Origin: Candidatus Chloroploca sp. Khr17
GTDB taxonomy: Bacteria; Chloroflexota; Chloroflexia; Chloroflexales; Chloroflexaceae
Length of the DNA: 64,000 nucleotides
Direction of reading: 5' to 3'
Assembly: GCF_004138165.1 (NCBI RefSeq)
Contig: NZ_RYFF01000006.1
Coordinates: forward strand, 1-64,000
Of this stretch, positions 52,238-62,010 are shown piece by piece; position 1 is the stretch's first letter; the number at the start of each line of letters is the position of its first letter. Under the pieces are notes generated by a model. It saw nothing but the letters and a program-made list of their open reading frames with translations. It made no database searches and was not told the DNA's origin. Both the position numbers and the translations under genes were made by a program.

Positions 52238-55200
52238 ATGACCGCGATTTTTCATGGCACCTGGCTGGTGGCTGAACGGCTGTTTTTTTTCTGGGGTGAG
52301 CAGGCAACCCCTTCGGTACGGCGGAGTCGGCGGGCACGGGTGCAGATGCATCCGTTTCAACTGGTGACTGAGGCGCTGTACGAACAAGTCGCGTCGTTGC
52401 CTTCGTGCGCAACACTGCCTCCGGATCGTGATCGCATCATCTGGTTGCCGTCGCTTGGCCGGATGCCGTTGCCGCTCCGTGAATTGCGCAATGCGGGCGT
52501 TGAGGCCCCAGAAGGGCAGCCGCGTCTGGCATCCTGGCGCATGCGTGGCTTGCTCTTGACGCCGGTTCAGGCGCTTGAATTGTTGCTCGAACTGGCCCAT
52601 CGTCACGATCTCGGGGCCGATCTTCAGGCATGGCGTGCGGGTGCGTTGCTGGCGATGGAAGTCGTCGCTGGCCAGCAGATCTTGCCTGCCTTGGTGCGTG
52701 AGGGGCCACGTGTGCGGGCCTTCTGGCAGCCACGCCCCATGCCGGCAACAGCCGCCAAGGTTGCCGCGCTTGCCCGCGCTTTGCCACCGCTCTGTCGGGC
52801 GTTTGTGGATCGCGTCGAGGCCGCCCCTGCACCGCGTGCCCTCGTTGACTCGTTTCTCGCAACGATGGCTGATGCCGCTATTCGCGATCTCGCCGCCGCC
52901 GACGCGGCTACCGCTCAGAAACTGGAAACCTGGCGGCAGGCTCCCGTGACCCCAGGTACGGCCTGGATGATGGCCTTGCTTGGCCCCGATCCCGTGCTGA
53001 AACTGGCTGGATCACCCGCCGATGAGTTGCTCAAGGCCTGGCAAGAGTGGGTCGGCCCTGAGCACGTGGCTGGTGATGAGATCTTTCGGATTACCTTCCG
53101 CCTCGAGCCGCCTGCCGATCCGGTGGCACCATGGTCGCTCAAGTATCTGCTGCAGGCCGTGGATGATCCGAGTTTGCTTGTGTCAGCTACGCAGATCTGG
53201 CGTGAACGCGGTCAGGAGTTCACCTTTCTTGATCGGCGCTTTGCACAACCTCAGGAGCGTTTGCTGCGCGGGCTTGGGTTTGCGGCACGTTTTGTACCCG
53301 CGATCGAGCGTAGCCTCCATAGCAAAGCACCCGAAGCGGCGAGCCTGACGATCAATGAGGCCTTTGCGTTCCTAAAGGATGCGGCCCCGTTGCTCGAACA
53401 GAGTGGCTTTGGGATGCTCGTGCCTGCCTGGTGGGGCGGCGCGGGCCGCCTGCGTGCGCGTGCCCGAACAACGCCTACCGAGGGCAAACGACGCAAAGCC
53501 GAGCGTTCTGAACTGCCCGGGCACCTGAGTTTCGAGAGCATGGTCAGTTTTCGTTGGGAATTGAGTGTGGGTGACCATCCTATCGATCGCGCCGAGTTCG
53601 AGCAACTGGTGGCCTTGAAACAGCCCCTGGTGCAGGTGCGTGGCGAGTGGATTGTGCTCGATCCTGAACAGGCACGCCAGGCCTTGACCCTCTTTGAACA
53701 GGGTGGGCAGATGACGGTCGCCGAGGCGCTGCGCATGGGGCTCGGTGGCGCGACTGAACCATTGCCGGGTGGGGTGGCCTTTGGGGGCCTAGAAGCTGAT
53801 GGTGCCCTCGGTGAACTGTTACGCGATCTGTCGAGTTCTCAGCAGTTGGAAGAGTTGCCCCAGCCTGATGACCTGCACGGTGAGTTGCGCCCGTACCAGC
53901 GCCGCGGGTTTTCGTGGTTGAGTTTTATGCGTCGCTATAGCCTCGGCGCGTGCCTCGCCGATGATATGGGCCTGGGCAAGACGCTGCAGACGATCGCGCT
54001 CTTGCTGCACGAACGGGCAACCCGCCCTGCCGGTGGGCCGACCCTGCTCATTTGTCCAACCTCGGTGGTAGGCAACTGGCAGCGTGAAGTCGCTCGTTTT
54101 GCTCCTGCGCTGCGGGTACTTGTCCATCAGGGGGTGGGCCGTCTGCGGGGCAAAGAACTGGCCGCCGCTGTTGCTAACTATGATCTCGTTGTGACAAGTT
54201 ACCAGTTGTTGACCCGCGATCGTGAGAGTCTGACGCCGATCAAATGGCGTCTGGCGGTGCTTGATGAGGCGCAGAATATCAAAAATAGCGATACCCGTCA
54301 GGCGCAGGCCGCACGGGCGTTGCGGGCCGAGACGCGCATTGCCCTGACCGGGACGCCGGTGGAAAATCGGCTCACTGAACTCTGGAGCATCATGGCGTTT
54401 CTCAATCCTGGCTATTTGGGGGGTGAGACCGAGTTTCGCCGCACCTTTGCTCGCCCGATTGAACGGACTGGCGACGCGCAGGTTGCTGAACGCCTGCGGC
54501 GCCTGACCGGGCCCTTTATTTTGCGTCGCCTCAAGAGTGACCCGACGATTATTAGCGATCTGCCCGATAAGATTGAAATGAAGATCTATGTACCGCTCAC
54601 GCGTGAGCAGGCAACGCTCTATGAGGCGACGGTACGTGATGCGCTTGAACAGATCGATCTGGCTGACAGTGAGGGCGAACAGGCCCGTCGCCGGGGCTTG
54701 GTGCTCGCGATGTTGACCCGGCTCAAACAGATCTGCAATCATCCGGCCCACTTTTTGAAAGATGGATCGGCGTTGGAGGGGCGTTCGGGCAAATTGATGC
54801 GCCTCGAAGAGATGCTGGAGGAGGTTCTCGCCGCCGATGATCGGGCGCTGATCTTTACCCAGTTTGCCGAAATGGGCCACCTGTTGACGGCCCATCTTGC
54901 TGAACAGTTGCACACCCAGACCCTCTTTCTTCACGGTGGCACCCCCGCCCGTGAACGTGATGCGATGGTGCGTCGGTTTCAAGCCGCTGAAGGGCCGCCC
55001 ATCTTGCTCCTCTCGCTGAAAGCAGGTGGCACCGGGCTCAATCTGACCCACGCCAACCACGTTTTTCATTTTGATCGCTGGTGGAACCCAGCCGTCGAAG
55101 ATCAGGCGACTGACCGGGCGTTCCGCATCGGTCAGATCCGGAATGTTCAGGTCCATAAGTTTGTCTGTAGTGGCACACTCGAAGAGAAGATTGATGCCAT

Positions 55201-55327
55201 GATCGAAAGCAAGCGAAACCTTGTCGCGCAGGTGCTTGGCACCGGTGAGAGTTGGCTCACCGAGTTGAATACCGATCAACTGCGTGAACTAGTTGCGCTG
55301 CGGCAGGAAGAAGTGAGTGATGCATAG
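52238..55327 (+). CDS. SNF2-family helicase (HepA/RapA-like)
   Basis: A 1029-residue protein. The N-terminal 540 residues hold the SNF2-associated bacterial region (LSFESMVSFRWELSVGD). The ATPase follows: motif I DDMGLGKTLQT, LLICPTSVVGNW, motif II LDEAQNIKN, and motif III ALTGTPVENRL. Helicase C has DRALIFTQFAEM, LSLKAGGTGLNLTHANHV and DRAFRIGQIRNVQVHKF. Such proteins move on duplex DNA and remodel bound proteins. A SWIM zinc-finger gene follows 14 bp later, a common bacterial pairing. Confidence 0.9.
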   Translation: MTAIFHGTWLVAERLFFFWGEQATPSVRRSRRARVQMHPFQLVTEALYEQVASLPSCATLPPDRDRIIWLPSLGRMPLPLRELRNAGVEAPEGQPRLASWRMRGLLLTPVQALELLLELAHRHDLGADLQAWRAGALLAMEVVAGQQILPALVREGPRVRAFWQPRPMPATAAKVAALARALPPLCRAFVDRVEAAPAPRALVDSFLATMADAAIRDLAAADAATAQKLETWRQAPVTPGTAWMMALLGPDPVLKLAGSPADELLKAWQEWVGPEHVAGDEIFRITFRLEPPADPVAPWSLKYLLQAVDDPSLLVSATQIWRERGQEFTFLDRRFAQPQERLLRGLGFAARFVPAIERSLHSKAPEAASLTINEAFAFLKDAAPLLEQSGFGMLVPAWWGGAGRLRARARTTPTEGKRRKAERSELPGHLSFESMVSFRWELSVGDHPIDRAEFEQLVALKQPLVQVRGEWIVLDPEQARQALTLFEQGGQMTVAEALRMGLGGATEPLPGGVAFGGLEADGALGELLRDLSSSQQLEELPQPDDLHGELRPYQRRGFSWLSFMRRYSLGACLADDMGLGKTLQTIALLLHERATRPAGGPTLLICPTSVVGNWQREVARFAPALRVLVHQGVGRLRGKELAAAVANYDLVVTSYQLLTRDRESLTPIKWRLAVLDEAQNIKNSDTRQAQAARALRAETRIALTGTPVENRLTELWSIMAFLNPGYLGGETEFRRTFARPIERTGDAQVAERLRRLTGPFILRRLKSDPTIISDLPDKIEMKIYVPLTREQATLYEATVRDALEQIDLADSEGEQARRRGLVLAMLTRLKQICNHPAHFLKDGSALEGRSGKLMRLEEMLEEVLAADDRALIFTQFAEMGHLLTAHLAEQLHTQTLFLHGGTPARERDAMVRRFQAAEGPPILLLSLKAGGTGLNLTHANHVFHFDRWWNPAVEDQATDRAFRIGQIRNVQVHKFVCSGTLEEKIDAMIESKRNLVAQVLGTGESWLTELNTDQLRELVALRQEEVSDA

Positions 55328-55341
55328 GGAGTTATGTCGTT

Positions 55342-56811
55342 ATGCCTAGACCCCGTCGTCGAGTGCAAGCCCGAACTGATGATGCACCTGAGGATCGAAA
55401 AGAACATCAGCAACCGCATCCGCAAAATGAGCAAAAGAAACATCAAAAACAAGCCGTGAAGCAAGCTCGTCAGACACATCCGGCCGATCCGGCCCACCCG
55501 ACGGTGGAAGGGGAACCTCAGCACCGTTCGCGCCGTCGTCGCCGTCGTCGGCCTCGTTCGCCCGAGGCTCAGAGCGGGAGCAACCAGGATACGGCCGAGC
55601 ACGTGTCGGCCAGGCAGGTTGAAACCACGGTTGCTTCGCCTCCTGCTGGACAAGCCGAGCAGTCCCGTTCGGAGCGCACAGGTTCACGCCGTCAACGCCG
55701 TTCACCCCGTCGACGGAGCAAGCAGGCGCAAGACGAGGGCACCCCATCACGGGCATCCAGCGCGTCACAGCGTGAGAAGACACCCTCAGGAGGCAAGCAA
55801 GGCCTCTCTGCCGAACGCTCTGCCCCACCGACCAGGAGCAGCGAGGTGCGCGAACGCACAGCGCGGGTTGGAACGACGCGTTCGGCCCGTCAGGGGCGGC
55901 GCACTGACCGTGGTTCAAGCGGAGGCCATAGTGATCTGCGGCCTGCACGGACGACGCGGATCAGGCCTGATCATCGCATTGTGTCACGGGGCGACACGCG
56001 CCCTCGCTTGCCCGCCGATGGCATTATTGCGCGAAGCCAGCAAGGTGATTTTGGCGAGTCGTGGTGGGCCAGGCGATGGATTGATGTGCTTGAGAGTTTC
56101 GGGTATGGCAATCGTCTGATCCGTGGGCAAGACTACGCCCGTGAGCGTGCCGTCTTGAACATTGATGTGAGCCTGGGGTATGTCACGGCGCGGGTGCAGG
56201 GGTCACGGGCAACGCCGTATCGAGTCTCGATCTCGGTCTTGCCGTTGAGCGATGCGCAGTGGGATCGGGTCATTGACTCAATGGCTGATCAAGCGATCTT
56301 CACGGCGCGTCTATTGGCGGGTGAAATGCCGCGCGAGATCGAACAGGCTTTTGCCAATGCGCGGGTTTCCCTCTTTCCCCAGAGCGTGCATGATCTGCAG
56401 ACCAGTTGCTCGTGCCCTGATTATGCAAAGCCGTGCAAGCACATTGCGGCCGTCTATTATTTGCTCGGCGAGCGTTTTGACGAAGACCCTTTTCTCGTCT
56501 TCACGCTGCGCGGGCGAAGCAAAGAGCGGATTATCGAGGATCTACGGGCGCGGCGTGCCGATACGGCCACAGAGATGCATCTGCCCGATACCCCGACCGA
56601 GCGGGTGCCAGCCCTGGAAGATCTGCTGGAGAGCTTTGATGTGTGCGGCCCCGAATTTGCCGGGGTCGCCCCGCATATTGTTGCGCCAGGTGTCGCCTCG
56701 ACCATGCTTCGGCGATACGGACCGTCGCCGGCCGAGACGACCAATGATCTCCATATGACCTATCTGCTAATGACCCGTGCGGTGCTCGAACGCCTTTTTG
56801 CCGACGAATAG
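55342..56811 (+). CDS. SWIM zinc-finger protein with long disordered N-terminus
   Basis: A 489-residue protein. Residues 1-225 are Arg/Ser/Gln-rich, low-complexity and probably disordered and nucleic-acid-binding. The rest starts at GDFGESWWARRWIDVLESFG and contains the SWIM motif SCSCPDYAKPCKHIAAVYYLL (C-x-C-x7-C-x-H; in parts SCSCPDYAKPC and KHIAAVYYLL). SWIM proteins partner SNF2 helicases, and this one follows such a gene with almost no gap. It ends convergently with dnaK. Confidence 0.85.
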   Translation: MPRPRRRVQARTDDAPEDRKEHQQPHPQNEQKKHQKQAVKQARQTHPADPAHPTVEGEPQHRSRRRRRRRPRSPEAQSGSNQDTAEHVSARQVETTVASPPAGQAEQSRSERTGSRRQRRSPRRRSKQAQDEGTPSRASSASQREKTPSGGKQGLSAERSAPPTRSSEVRERTARVGTTRSARQGRRTDRGSSGGHSDLRPARTTRIRPDHRIVSRGDTRPRLPADGIIARSQQGDFGESWWARRWIDVLESFGYGNRLIRGQDYARERAVLNIDVSLGYVTARVQGSRATPYRVSISVLPLSDAQWDRVIDSMADQAIFTARLLAGEMPREIEQAFANARVSLFPQSVHDLQTSCSCPDYAKPCKHIAAVYYLLGERFDEDPFLVFTLRGRSKERIIEDLRARRADTATEMHLPDTPTERVPALEDLLESFDVCGPEFAGVAPHIVAPGVASTMLRRYGPSPAETTNDLHMTYLLMTRAVLERLFADE

Positions 56812-56827
56812 CGACGACAGCCGTCGC

Positions 56828-58579
56828 TCAATCCTCGAGCTCGTAGAGCAGGTCAAGCAAGGCGTCGGCGGCCTCGTCAATCGCGGCCTCATCGCCACTG
56901 GTCGCAACGCGCTCGAGGTCGGCAACGGCTTTGGCGAGATCCGTATGCTCCGGATTGGCTTCCAGCGCGGTGCGGGCCTTTTCGAGCAGACTAAAAGCCT
57001 CTTCGCTGAGCACAAAGCTCTCGTCTTCGTCTTCGAAATTCTCAAGGAGTGCGGTAATCTCACGGGACTCAAGCTCTTCGAGGCCAACGCGCGCACCCGC
57101 GATCTCAGCCGGGCTTAGGCGTGCGTGGGCGGCACGCACATTGGCGTTGATCTTTTTGCCACTGCCGCGATCGACCGCCGAGACGTGCAAGATTCCATTG
57201 ATATCAAAGTCGAACTGCACCGTAATGCGTGGCACTTCACCCGGAATTTCGGGGCGCAGATCTTCAAACATAAACTCCCCGAGCAGGGTATTTTTCGAGG
57301 CCGTGGCGTGTTCACCCTGATAGATCTTGAGGTTGATCGCCGTCTGGGCGGGATGCATCGCGCTATAGATCTCTGAGCGCGAGGTTGGCACGGTGGTATT
57401 GCGGGGAATGATGACACTGTAGATGTCAGTGACAAGCTGGCCCATCATATAGTCGGCAATTTCAATGCCGAGCGAATGTGAGGTGACATCAACAAGGATC
57501 GCATCGAGTGGCTCACCCGCGATGATCGCCGCCTGCACAGCCGCGCCAAGCGCCACAGCCTCGTCGGGATTGATCGCAACGGCCGGCTCGATGCCAGTAT
57601 GACTGCGTACCATCTCCCAAACGAGAGGAATGCGCGTACTGCCACCAACAAAGAGCACCTTATCGAGTTGCTCGGCACGGATCTGGGCATCTTTGAGTGC
57701 ATCATCAAGCGATTGAATCGTGCCCTCGATCAAAGCGCTGATCACCTCTTCAAACTCGGTGCGCTGGATTTCGGTCTCAAGATGCAACGCCTTGCCATCC
57801 ACCGTCATCAAGTACTCGATTTGCACCTTGACGAACGGGCGGCTCGAGAGCTCAATCTTCGTCTCTTCGGCAACCCGTAAGAGGCGTGCCATCGCCCGTG
57901 CGTCCTGGCGCACATCAACCTCGTGGGCAGCGACAAAACGCTCGATCAGCAGATCGCGGAGGCGTTCATCGAAGTCATCGCCACCAAGTTGGGTATTGCC
58001 GTGACTCGAGCGCACCTCGATCACCCCACTATCGAGTTCGATGATCGACACATCGAAGGTGCCCCCACCGAGATCATAGACGGCAACCATCTGGCGCTCA
58101 TCGTTGCGGTCAAGCCCATAGGCAAGCGCGGCTGCGGTCGGCTCGTTGATAATGCGCTCAACCGTAAACCCAGCAATCTCACCGGCTTCGCGGGTCGCCT
58201 GGCGTGCTGCATCCGAGAAATAGGCCGGGACAGTAATCACCGCCCGTTCGACCGGTGTCCCGAGTTGGCTCTCGGCAACACGTTTCATTTCACGGAGGAT
58301 CAAGGCTGAAATCTGTTGCGGGGTATAACTACGGCTACCGAGTTCGACCTGGATATCCTGACCCATCTGGCGTTTGATCGACCGGATCGTGCGCTCGGGA
58401 TAGAGCACATACTGATTCCGGGCGGGGGTACCGACAAGGAGTTGCTCATCTGGCCCGAGTCCGACCACTGAGGGCAGAATGCGTTCCTCGTCATTGGCGA
58501 GGATCACAGGCGTGCCATCACGAACGAATGCGACAGCCGAAAAGGTTGTCCCAAGATCAACACCAACAATGATGCTCAT
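56828..58579 (-). CDS. dnaK: Hsp70 chaperone (DnaK family, short form)
   Basis: A 583-residue Hsp70. GVDLGTTFSAVAFV is the phosphate-1 motif, VYDLGGGTFDVSI phosphate 2, and VLFVGGSTRIPLVWEMV the adenosine region. The substrate-binding domain follows from about 380. The helical lid is shorter than in E. coli DnaK and there is no EEVD-like or acidic disordered tail. The operon order TPR, J-like, GrpE, DnaK, with a 23-bp gap to grpE, indicates a complete chaperone set; it may be a paralogue of a main dnaK elsewhere. Confidence 0.92.
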   Translation of the reverse strand: MSIIVGVDLGTTFSAVAFVRDGTPVILANDEERILPSVVGLGPDEQLLVGTPARNQYVLYPERTIRSIKRQMGQDIQVELGSRSYTPQQISALILREMKRVAESQLGTPVERAVITVPAYFSDAARQATREAGEIAGFTVERIINEPTAAALAYGLDRNDERQMVAVYDLGGGTFDVSIIELDSGVIEVRSSHGNTQLGGDDFDERLRDLLIERFVAAHEVDVRQDARAMARLLRVAEETKIELSSRPFVKVQIEYLMTVDGKALHLETEIQRTEFEEVISALIEGTIQSLDDALKDAQIRAEQLDKVLFVGGSTRIPLVWEMVRSHTGIEPAVAINPDEAVALGAAVQAAIIAGEPLDAILVDVTSHSLGIEIADYMMGQLVTDIYSVIIPRNTTVPTSRSEIYSAMHPAQTAINLKIYQGEHATASKNTLLGEFMFEDLRPEIPGEVPRITVQFDFDINGILHVSAVDRGSGKKINANVRAAHARLSPAEIAGARVGLEELESREITALLENFEDEDESFVLSEEAFSLLEKARTALEANPEHTDLAKAVADLERVATSGDEAAIDEAADALLDLLYELED

Positions 58580-58602
58580 ACGGTTCTCTTACCTCATCAG
58601 GT

Positions 58603-59295
58603 TCAGGAAGAAGATTCATCGGCCACAGCGACTTCGGCATGCCGCAGCACCCGCGTGCCAATCATCAGGCCACGCCGAGTCTCTTGCAGCACCATTCCAG
58701 CAGGAGCGGTGCGCGAGTGAATTACCTCAACAACGATATGGTGATGCGGATCAAACGGTCGCCCCTCGGCGAGAATCGGTGTCACGCCTTCGCTTGCCAT
58801 TGCATCAAGGAGGCGTCGGCGTACAATGACCAGCCCTTGCAGCCACGACTCGAGTGCCTCCTGGAGTGGCACGGACGGAAGACCCAGTTCGGCACACCCA
58901 ACCGGGTCTTCAAGCAGACGCAATAAAAGCGCCTCGGGACTCTCGGCGCGGTGCGCCTGATGCAGGATGGTATCAGCCGTACGAATCGCCTCATCGAGAC
59001 CATCGAGCACCGGAAAAAACGAACGCACTACGGTCAACCTGGCTTCGCTCACCGTCGCGGCGAGACGTTCTCGTTCAGCGGCACTTTCCTGCTCACGTTG
59101 TTCTGCTACGGTTCGTAGTTCATCAAGCGTTGCGTCAAAGCGCTTCGCCTGAGTCTCGGCGAGCGCATTGGCTTTGAGTTGTTCACGCCCAGCGCGGCTC
59201 ATCTGTTTTTCGAGGGCCGCGAGCGCCGTTGCCAAGGTGTCAAGACGCGGGGCAAGCGAGGCGACAGACTGATCAGTCAACTCGGCATCACTCAT
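58603..59295 (-). CDS. grpE: GrpE nucleotide-exchange factor
   Basis: A 230-residue protein. A long coiled coil (about 15-95) leads into the GrpE head: FFPVLDGLDEAIRTAD, then LLDAMASEGVTPILAEGRPFDPHHHIVVEV (in part GRPFDPHHHIVVEV) and VLQETRRGLMIGTRVLRHAEVAV (in part GLMIGTRVLRHAEV). It releases ADP from DnaK. Its start overlaps the J-like gene stop by 4 bp. Confidence 0.9.
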   Translation of the reverse strand: MSDAELTDQSVASLAPRLDTLATALAALEKQMSRAGREQLKANALAETQAKRFDATLDELRTVAEQREQESAAERERLAATVSEARLTVVRSFFPVLDGLDEAIRTADTILHQAHRAESPEALLLRLLEDPVGCAELGLPSVPLQEALESWLQGLVIVRRRLLDAMASEGVTPILAEGRPFDPHHHIVVEVIHSRTAPAGMVLQETRRGLMIGTRVLRHAEVAVADESSS

Positions 59296-59642
59296 GACAG
59301 TTTGATGACCTCATAATCTTCACGCCAATCGGTACGGTGCAGGTCAGTCAAGAGTTCCAGCGCCAGGAGCAGATCGTGCTGGCTAACGTCGAGCACTGGT
59401 GCAGGTGGGCGACGGCGGCTGCTCGAAGGCTGCCAGGTTTGCAGCAGTTGCATATCGGTCTCGAGGCGCTGCTCGGGATCGCGCAGTTGCTCGTAGGCGG
59501 CCCGAATCCGTTTGAACTGCTCGGGATGGCGTTCCGGCGGATACTCGCGCACCAGGGCAAAGTAGGCCCGTTTAATCTCGGCGGCGCTTGCCTCGGTGCT
59601 CAACCCGAGGGTCGTATAGGGAGTGCTATAAGCTTCGCTCAT
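59292..59642 (-). CDS. J-domain-like protein lacking the HPD motif
   Basis: A 116-residue protein. Residues 8-65 align with a J domain (YTTLGLSTEASAAEIKRAY, then FKRIRAAYEQLRDPEQR), but the loop between helices II and III reads EYPPERHPE, where canonical J domains have YHPDRHP. The His and Asp needed to stimulate Hsp70 are therefore Pro and Glu. GAGGG lies 10 bp before the ATG at 59642. Its place before grpE and dnaK suggests it still works with DnaK, perhaps as a non-stimulatory J-like partner. Confidence 0.8.
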   Translation of the reverse strand: MSEAYSTPYTTLGLSTEASAAEIKRAYFALVREYPPERHPEQFKRIRAAYEQLRDPEQRLETDMQLLQTWQPSSSRRRPPAPVLDVSQHDLLLALELLTDLHRTDWREDYEVIKLS

Positions 59643-59683
59643 TCTTTTTGCCCTCTGCAAGCCTACCCGCAGATGCGTAGACC

Positions 59684-61945
59684 CTAATAATCCGGCATAT
59701 CCAACTCATCAAGCATATCAAGCATCGCTTCAGGATCAAATTGATCGTCTAGCATCATATCAAGCAGCGGCGTTCCAACCATAGATCGCATGCTTTGCGC
59801 TTGTTGTTCGAGATCGTAGCGTTTCTGGCGCCGTGCGATTTGTTCGGCCTTGCGCAACGTCGCCTTGGCGGTCTTGAGATCGCCGAGTTGGCCCTGGGCC
59901 ATCCCAAGACCAATCAAGAGATCAGGATCGTCTGGCGAGAGTTTCAATGCGGCTTCAAAGTACGTGAGGCCTAGCTTGGGAAGCAAACGACTTAACTTGA
60001 TACCTGCGAGGCGCAAGAAGGTGACATCGGTTGGGTTCAGCGCAACGCCCTTCGCAATCAATTCTTGCCCGAGCAGAATCCAGGGATCGTTTTCGTCGGG
60101 AGGCGGCGGCGCCTGAGTGAGTCGACTGAAAGAGGGCGGTGGCAGCGCAGCCCGGATCATCATCTCGCCAAGTTCCCCGTAGTCAGTGGCATCTGGTTTG
60201 AACTCGCGCTCAAAGCGCTCGATCAGCGCCCGAGCATCGTCAATCAGCTTCGCATGCGCCCAGGTCTCAATGCTCTGCAGCCAGACAGTGAGATCAGTAT
60301 TCGTAATCGCCAACGTGCGCTCGATCAAGCGACGCGCCTCATCAAACTCTCTGGTCGGCAAACACATGCGGGCCTGATTGAGCGGAAAGATCGGGTTGTC
60401 TGGTTGGAGTTTTTCGCCCTGGACAAACGCTTCCCTTGCTAGGGCATAACTGCCCCACGAGGACCAATCGATGCCATGCGCAAGGAATAAGTTGGCAGCC
60501 CCCCGGCGCAGATCGTCGCGCTGTGGATGCTTGATAACGATACTGAGCATGATCGCTTCAGACTCGGCGTACTGCAACCGCGAGTTCAACGTCGTCGCAT
60601 ACCGATAGAGCGCATCGGGATGTTCAGGATCGAGTTCAAGCACCCGTTTGATCTCATTTTCGGCGGCGCGATCTTGCTCATTCGCTATCAGAGCATCGGC
60701 CAGTTGGATGCGGAGGTCAAGATCCTGAGGATCGGCTTTGATCATCTGGCGGAAGACCGTCACCGCCTCGTCGGGCCGCCCGGCATTGCGATAGCAGGTA
60801 ATGATACGTTTGCGCACCCAGGCCTGGCGCGAGGCTTCGGTATCAATCTCATTCGCGCCGCTACTCCGTCCACCCTTGGTACGCAGCAACGCACGCCAGG
60901 TATCGGCGGCGCTTTCCCAGTCTTCGATCTTTTCATAGGCCAGGGCCAGGTTGTGCAAGAGTGGGGCTGGCGAGCCGAGCTTTGAGGAAGTGGTGCGACT
61001 CAGGATCTGGCGCGCTAGGCTCCACAGCGAGACAGCTTCGGCCCAGTTGCCGGCTGCCGCTGCGCGGTGCGCCCCACGGTCAAGCGTACTGATCCGCACC
61101 TCATCGAACGCCGGGTTGCCTCGCAATTCAGCCGAGGCACGACTCGTCGCGATTGCGCCATCCAGATCATTCTGTTCTAACTGAGCGACCAGGGTTGGAT
61201 AGAGGGCCGCAATCTGGTTGATCGCCAAATGCTCAACGGTAAGCTCAGCCTTGGCAACCTGGATCCAATGTTTCGCGGCCTCTTCGGTCTGCCCGGCTTG
61301 AGCTGCAGCAACCCCGCGGTAGTAGCGACGGAGTGCATGCAACCCTCCCGCAGGCAGGCTGCGTTCATCGTGCAGCAATGCAGCGGCGGCTGGATCGCCT
61401 GCCGCAATCAGCGTAAGTGCCGCCCACAGCCGCCCAAGTGGGGTGCCATCATCGGCAACTGGTTGCTTGTGCAGCAAGGCCACGACTGGTGCGGCCCATT
61501 GCCGGACAGCGTCACTCAACGCGGGGATCGTGTTTAGGTCAGTGGTTGGATCTTGCTGAAGGATCGCCAGCGCCAGCAGGCGTCCAGTACGAACCTGCGC
61601 CGGTTTTTTGGCGAGCACAGCACCATACGCTTCAGCTGCGGCCTGGAAATCACCCTGGAGGTGCAACATCCGGCCCAGGTGAAACTGATAGCGGCTATTG
61701 TCGGGAGCCAGTTCGTGTGCCTGGCGGAGATCGGCAACGGGATCTGGGCTTTTGTTGGTGATCGCCCGGCGAAAATAGGCCTCGGCCAGGGCGCGGGCCA
61801 CCGCAGGATCATGCGGCCCAAGCGGTGTCCAGAACTGGATCGCCTGGTCAAACCGCTGACTCTGAAAAGAGCGTAAGCCTTGCGACCGTCGATCACCCCC
61901 GGCTGAAGTTGCTCGTTGTTGTTTGACGCGCTTTGCTTTACCCAT
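59684..61945 (-). CDS. large tetratricopeptide-repeat protein
   Basis: A 753-residue, almost all helical protein. Repeated A-x3-Y/A-x-G/N-x8-Y patterns through its length mark many TPR units, for example ALAEAYFRRAI, DNSRYQFHLGRMLHLQGDFQAA, and DPDLLIGLGMAQGQLGDLKTA (the last two quoted in part elsewhere). The N-terminus is basic (MGKAKRVKQQR). TPR proteins are scaffolds; here it heads the J-like/GrpE/DnaK operon with a 41-bp gap, so a co-chaperone or client-docking role is likely. No signal peptide. Confidence 0.8.
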   Translation of the reverse strand: MGKAKRVKQQRATSAGGDRRSQGLRSFQSQRFDQAIQFWTPLGPHDPAVARALAEAYFRRAITNKSPDPVADLRQAHELAPDNSRYQFHLGRMLHLQGDFQAAAEAYGAVLAKKPAQVRTGRLLALAILQQDPTTDLNTIPALSDAVRQWAAPVVALLHKQPVADDGTPLGRLWAALTLIAAGDPAAAALLHDERSLPAGGLHALRRYYRGVAAAQAGQTEEAAKHWIQVAKAELTVEHLAINQIAALYPTLVAQLEQNDLDGAIATSRASAELRGNPAFDEVRISTLDRGAHRAAAAGNWAEAVSLWSLARQILSRTTSSKLGSPAPLLHNLALAYEKIEDWESAADTWRALLRTKGGRSSGANEIDTEASRQAWVRKRIITCYRNAGRPDEAVTVFRQMIKADPQDLDLRIQLADALIANEQDRAAENEIKRVLELDPEHPDALYRYATTLNSRLQYAESEAIMLSIVIKHPQRDDLRRGAANLFLAHGIDWSSWGSYALAREAFVQGEKLQPDNPIFPLNQARMCLPTREFDEARRLIERTLAITNTDLTVWLQSIETWAHAKLIDDARALIERFEREFKPDATDYGELGEMMIRAALPPPSFSRLTQAPPPPDENDPWILLGQELIAKGVALNPTDVTFLRLAGIKLSRLLPKLGLTYFEAALKLSPDDPDLLIGLGMAQGQLGDLKTAKATLRKAEQIARRQKRYDLEQQAQSMRSMVGTPLLDMMLDDQFDPEAMLDMLDELDMPDY

Positions 61946-62010
61946 ATAGCGTTATTCTAGCTCAAATGCGTAATATCTAGCCACAGTTTGCTCGCGACGA
62001 CAACCTTTGC

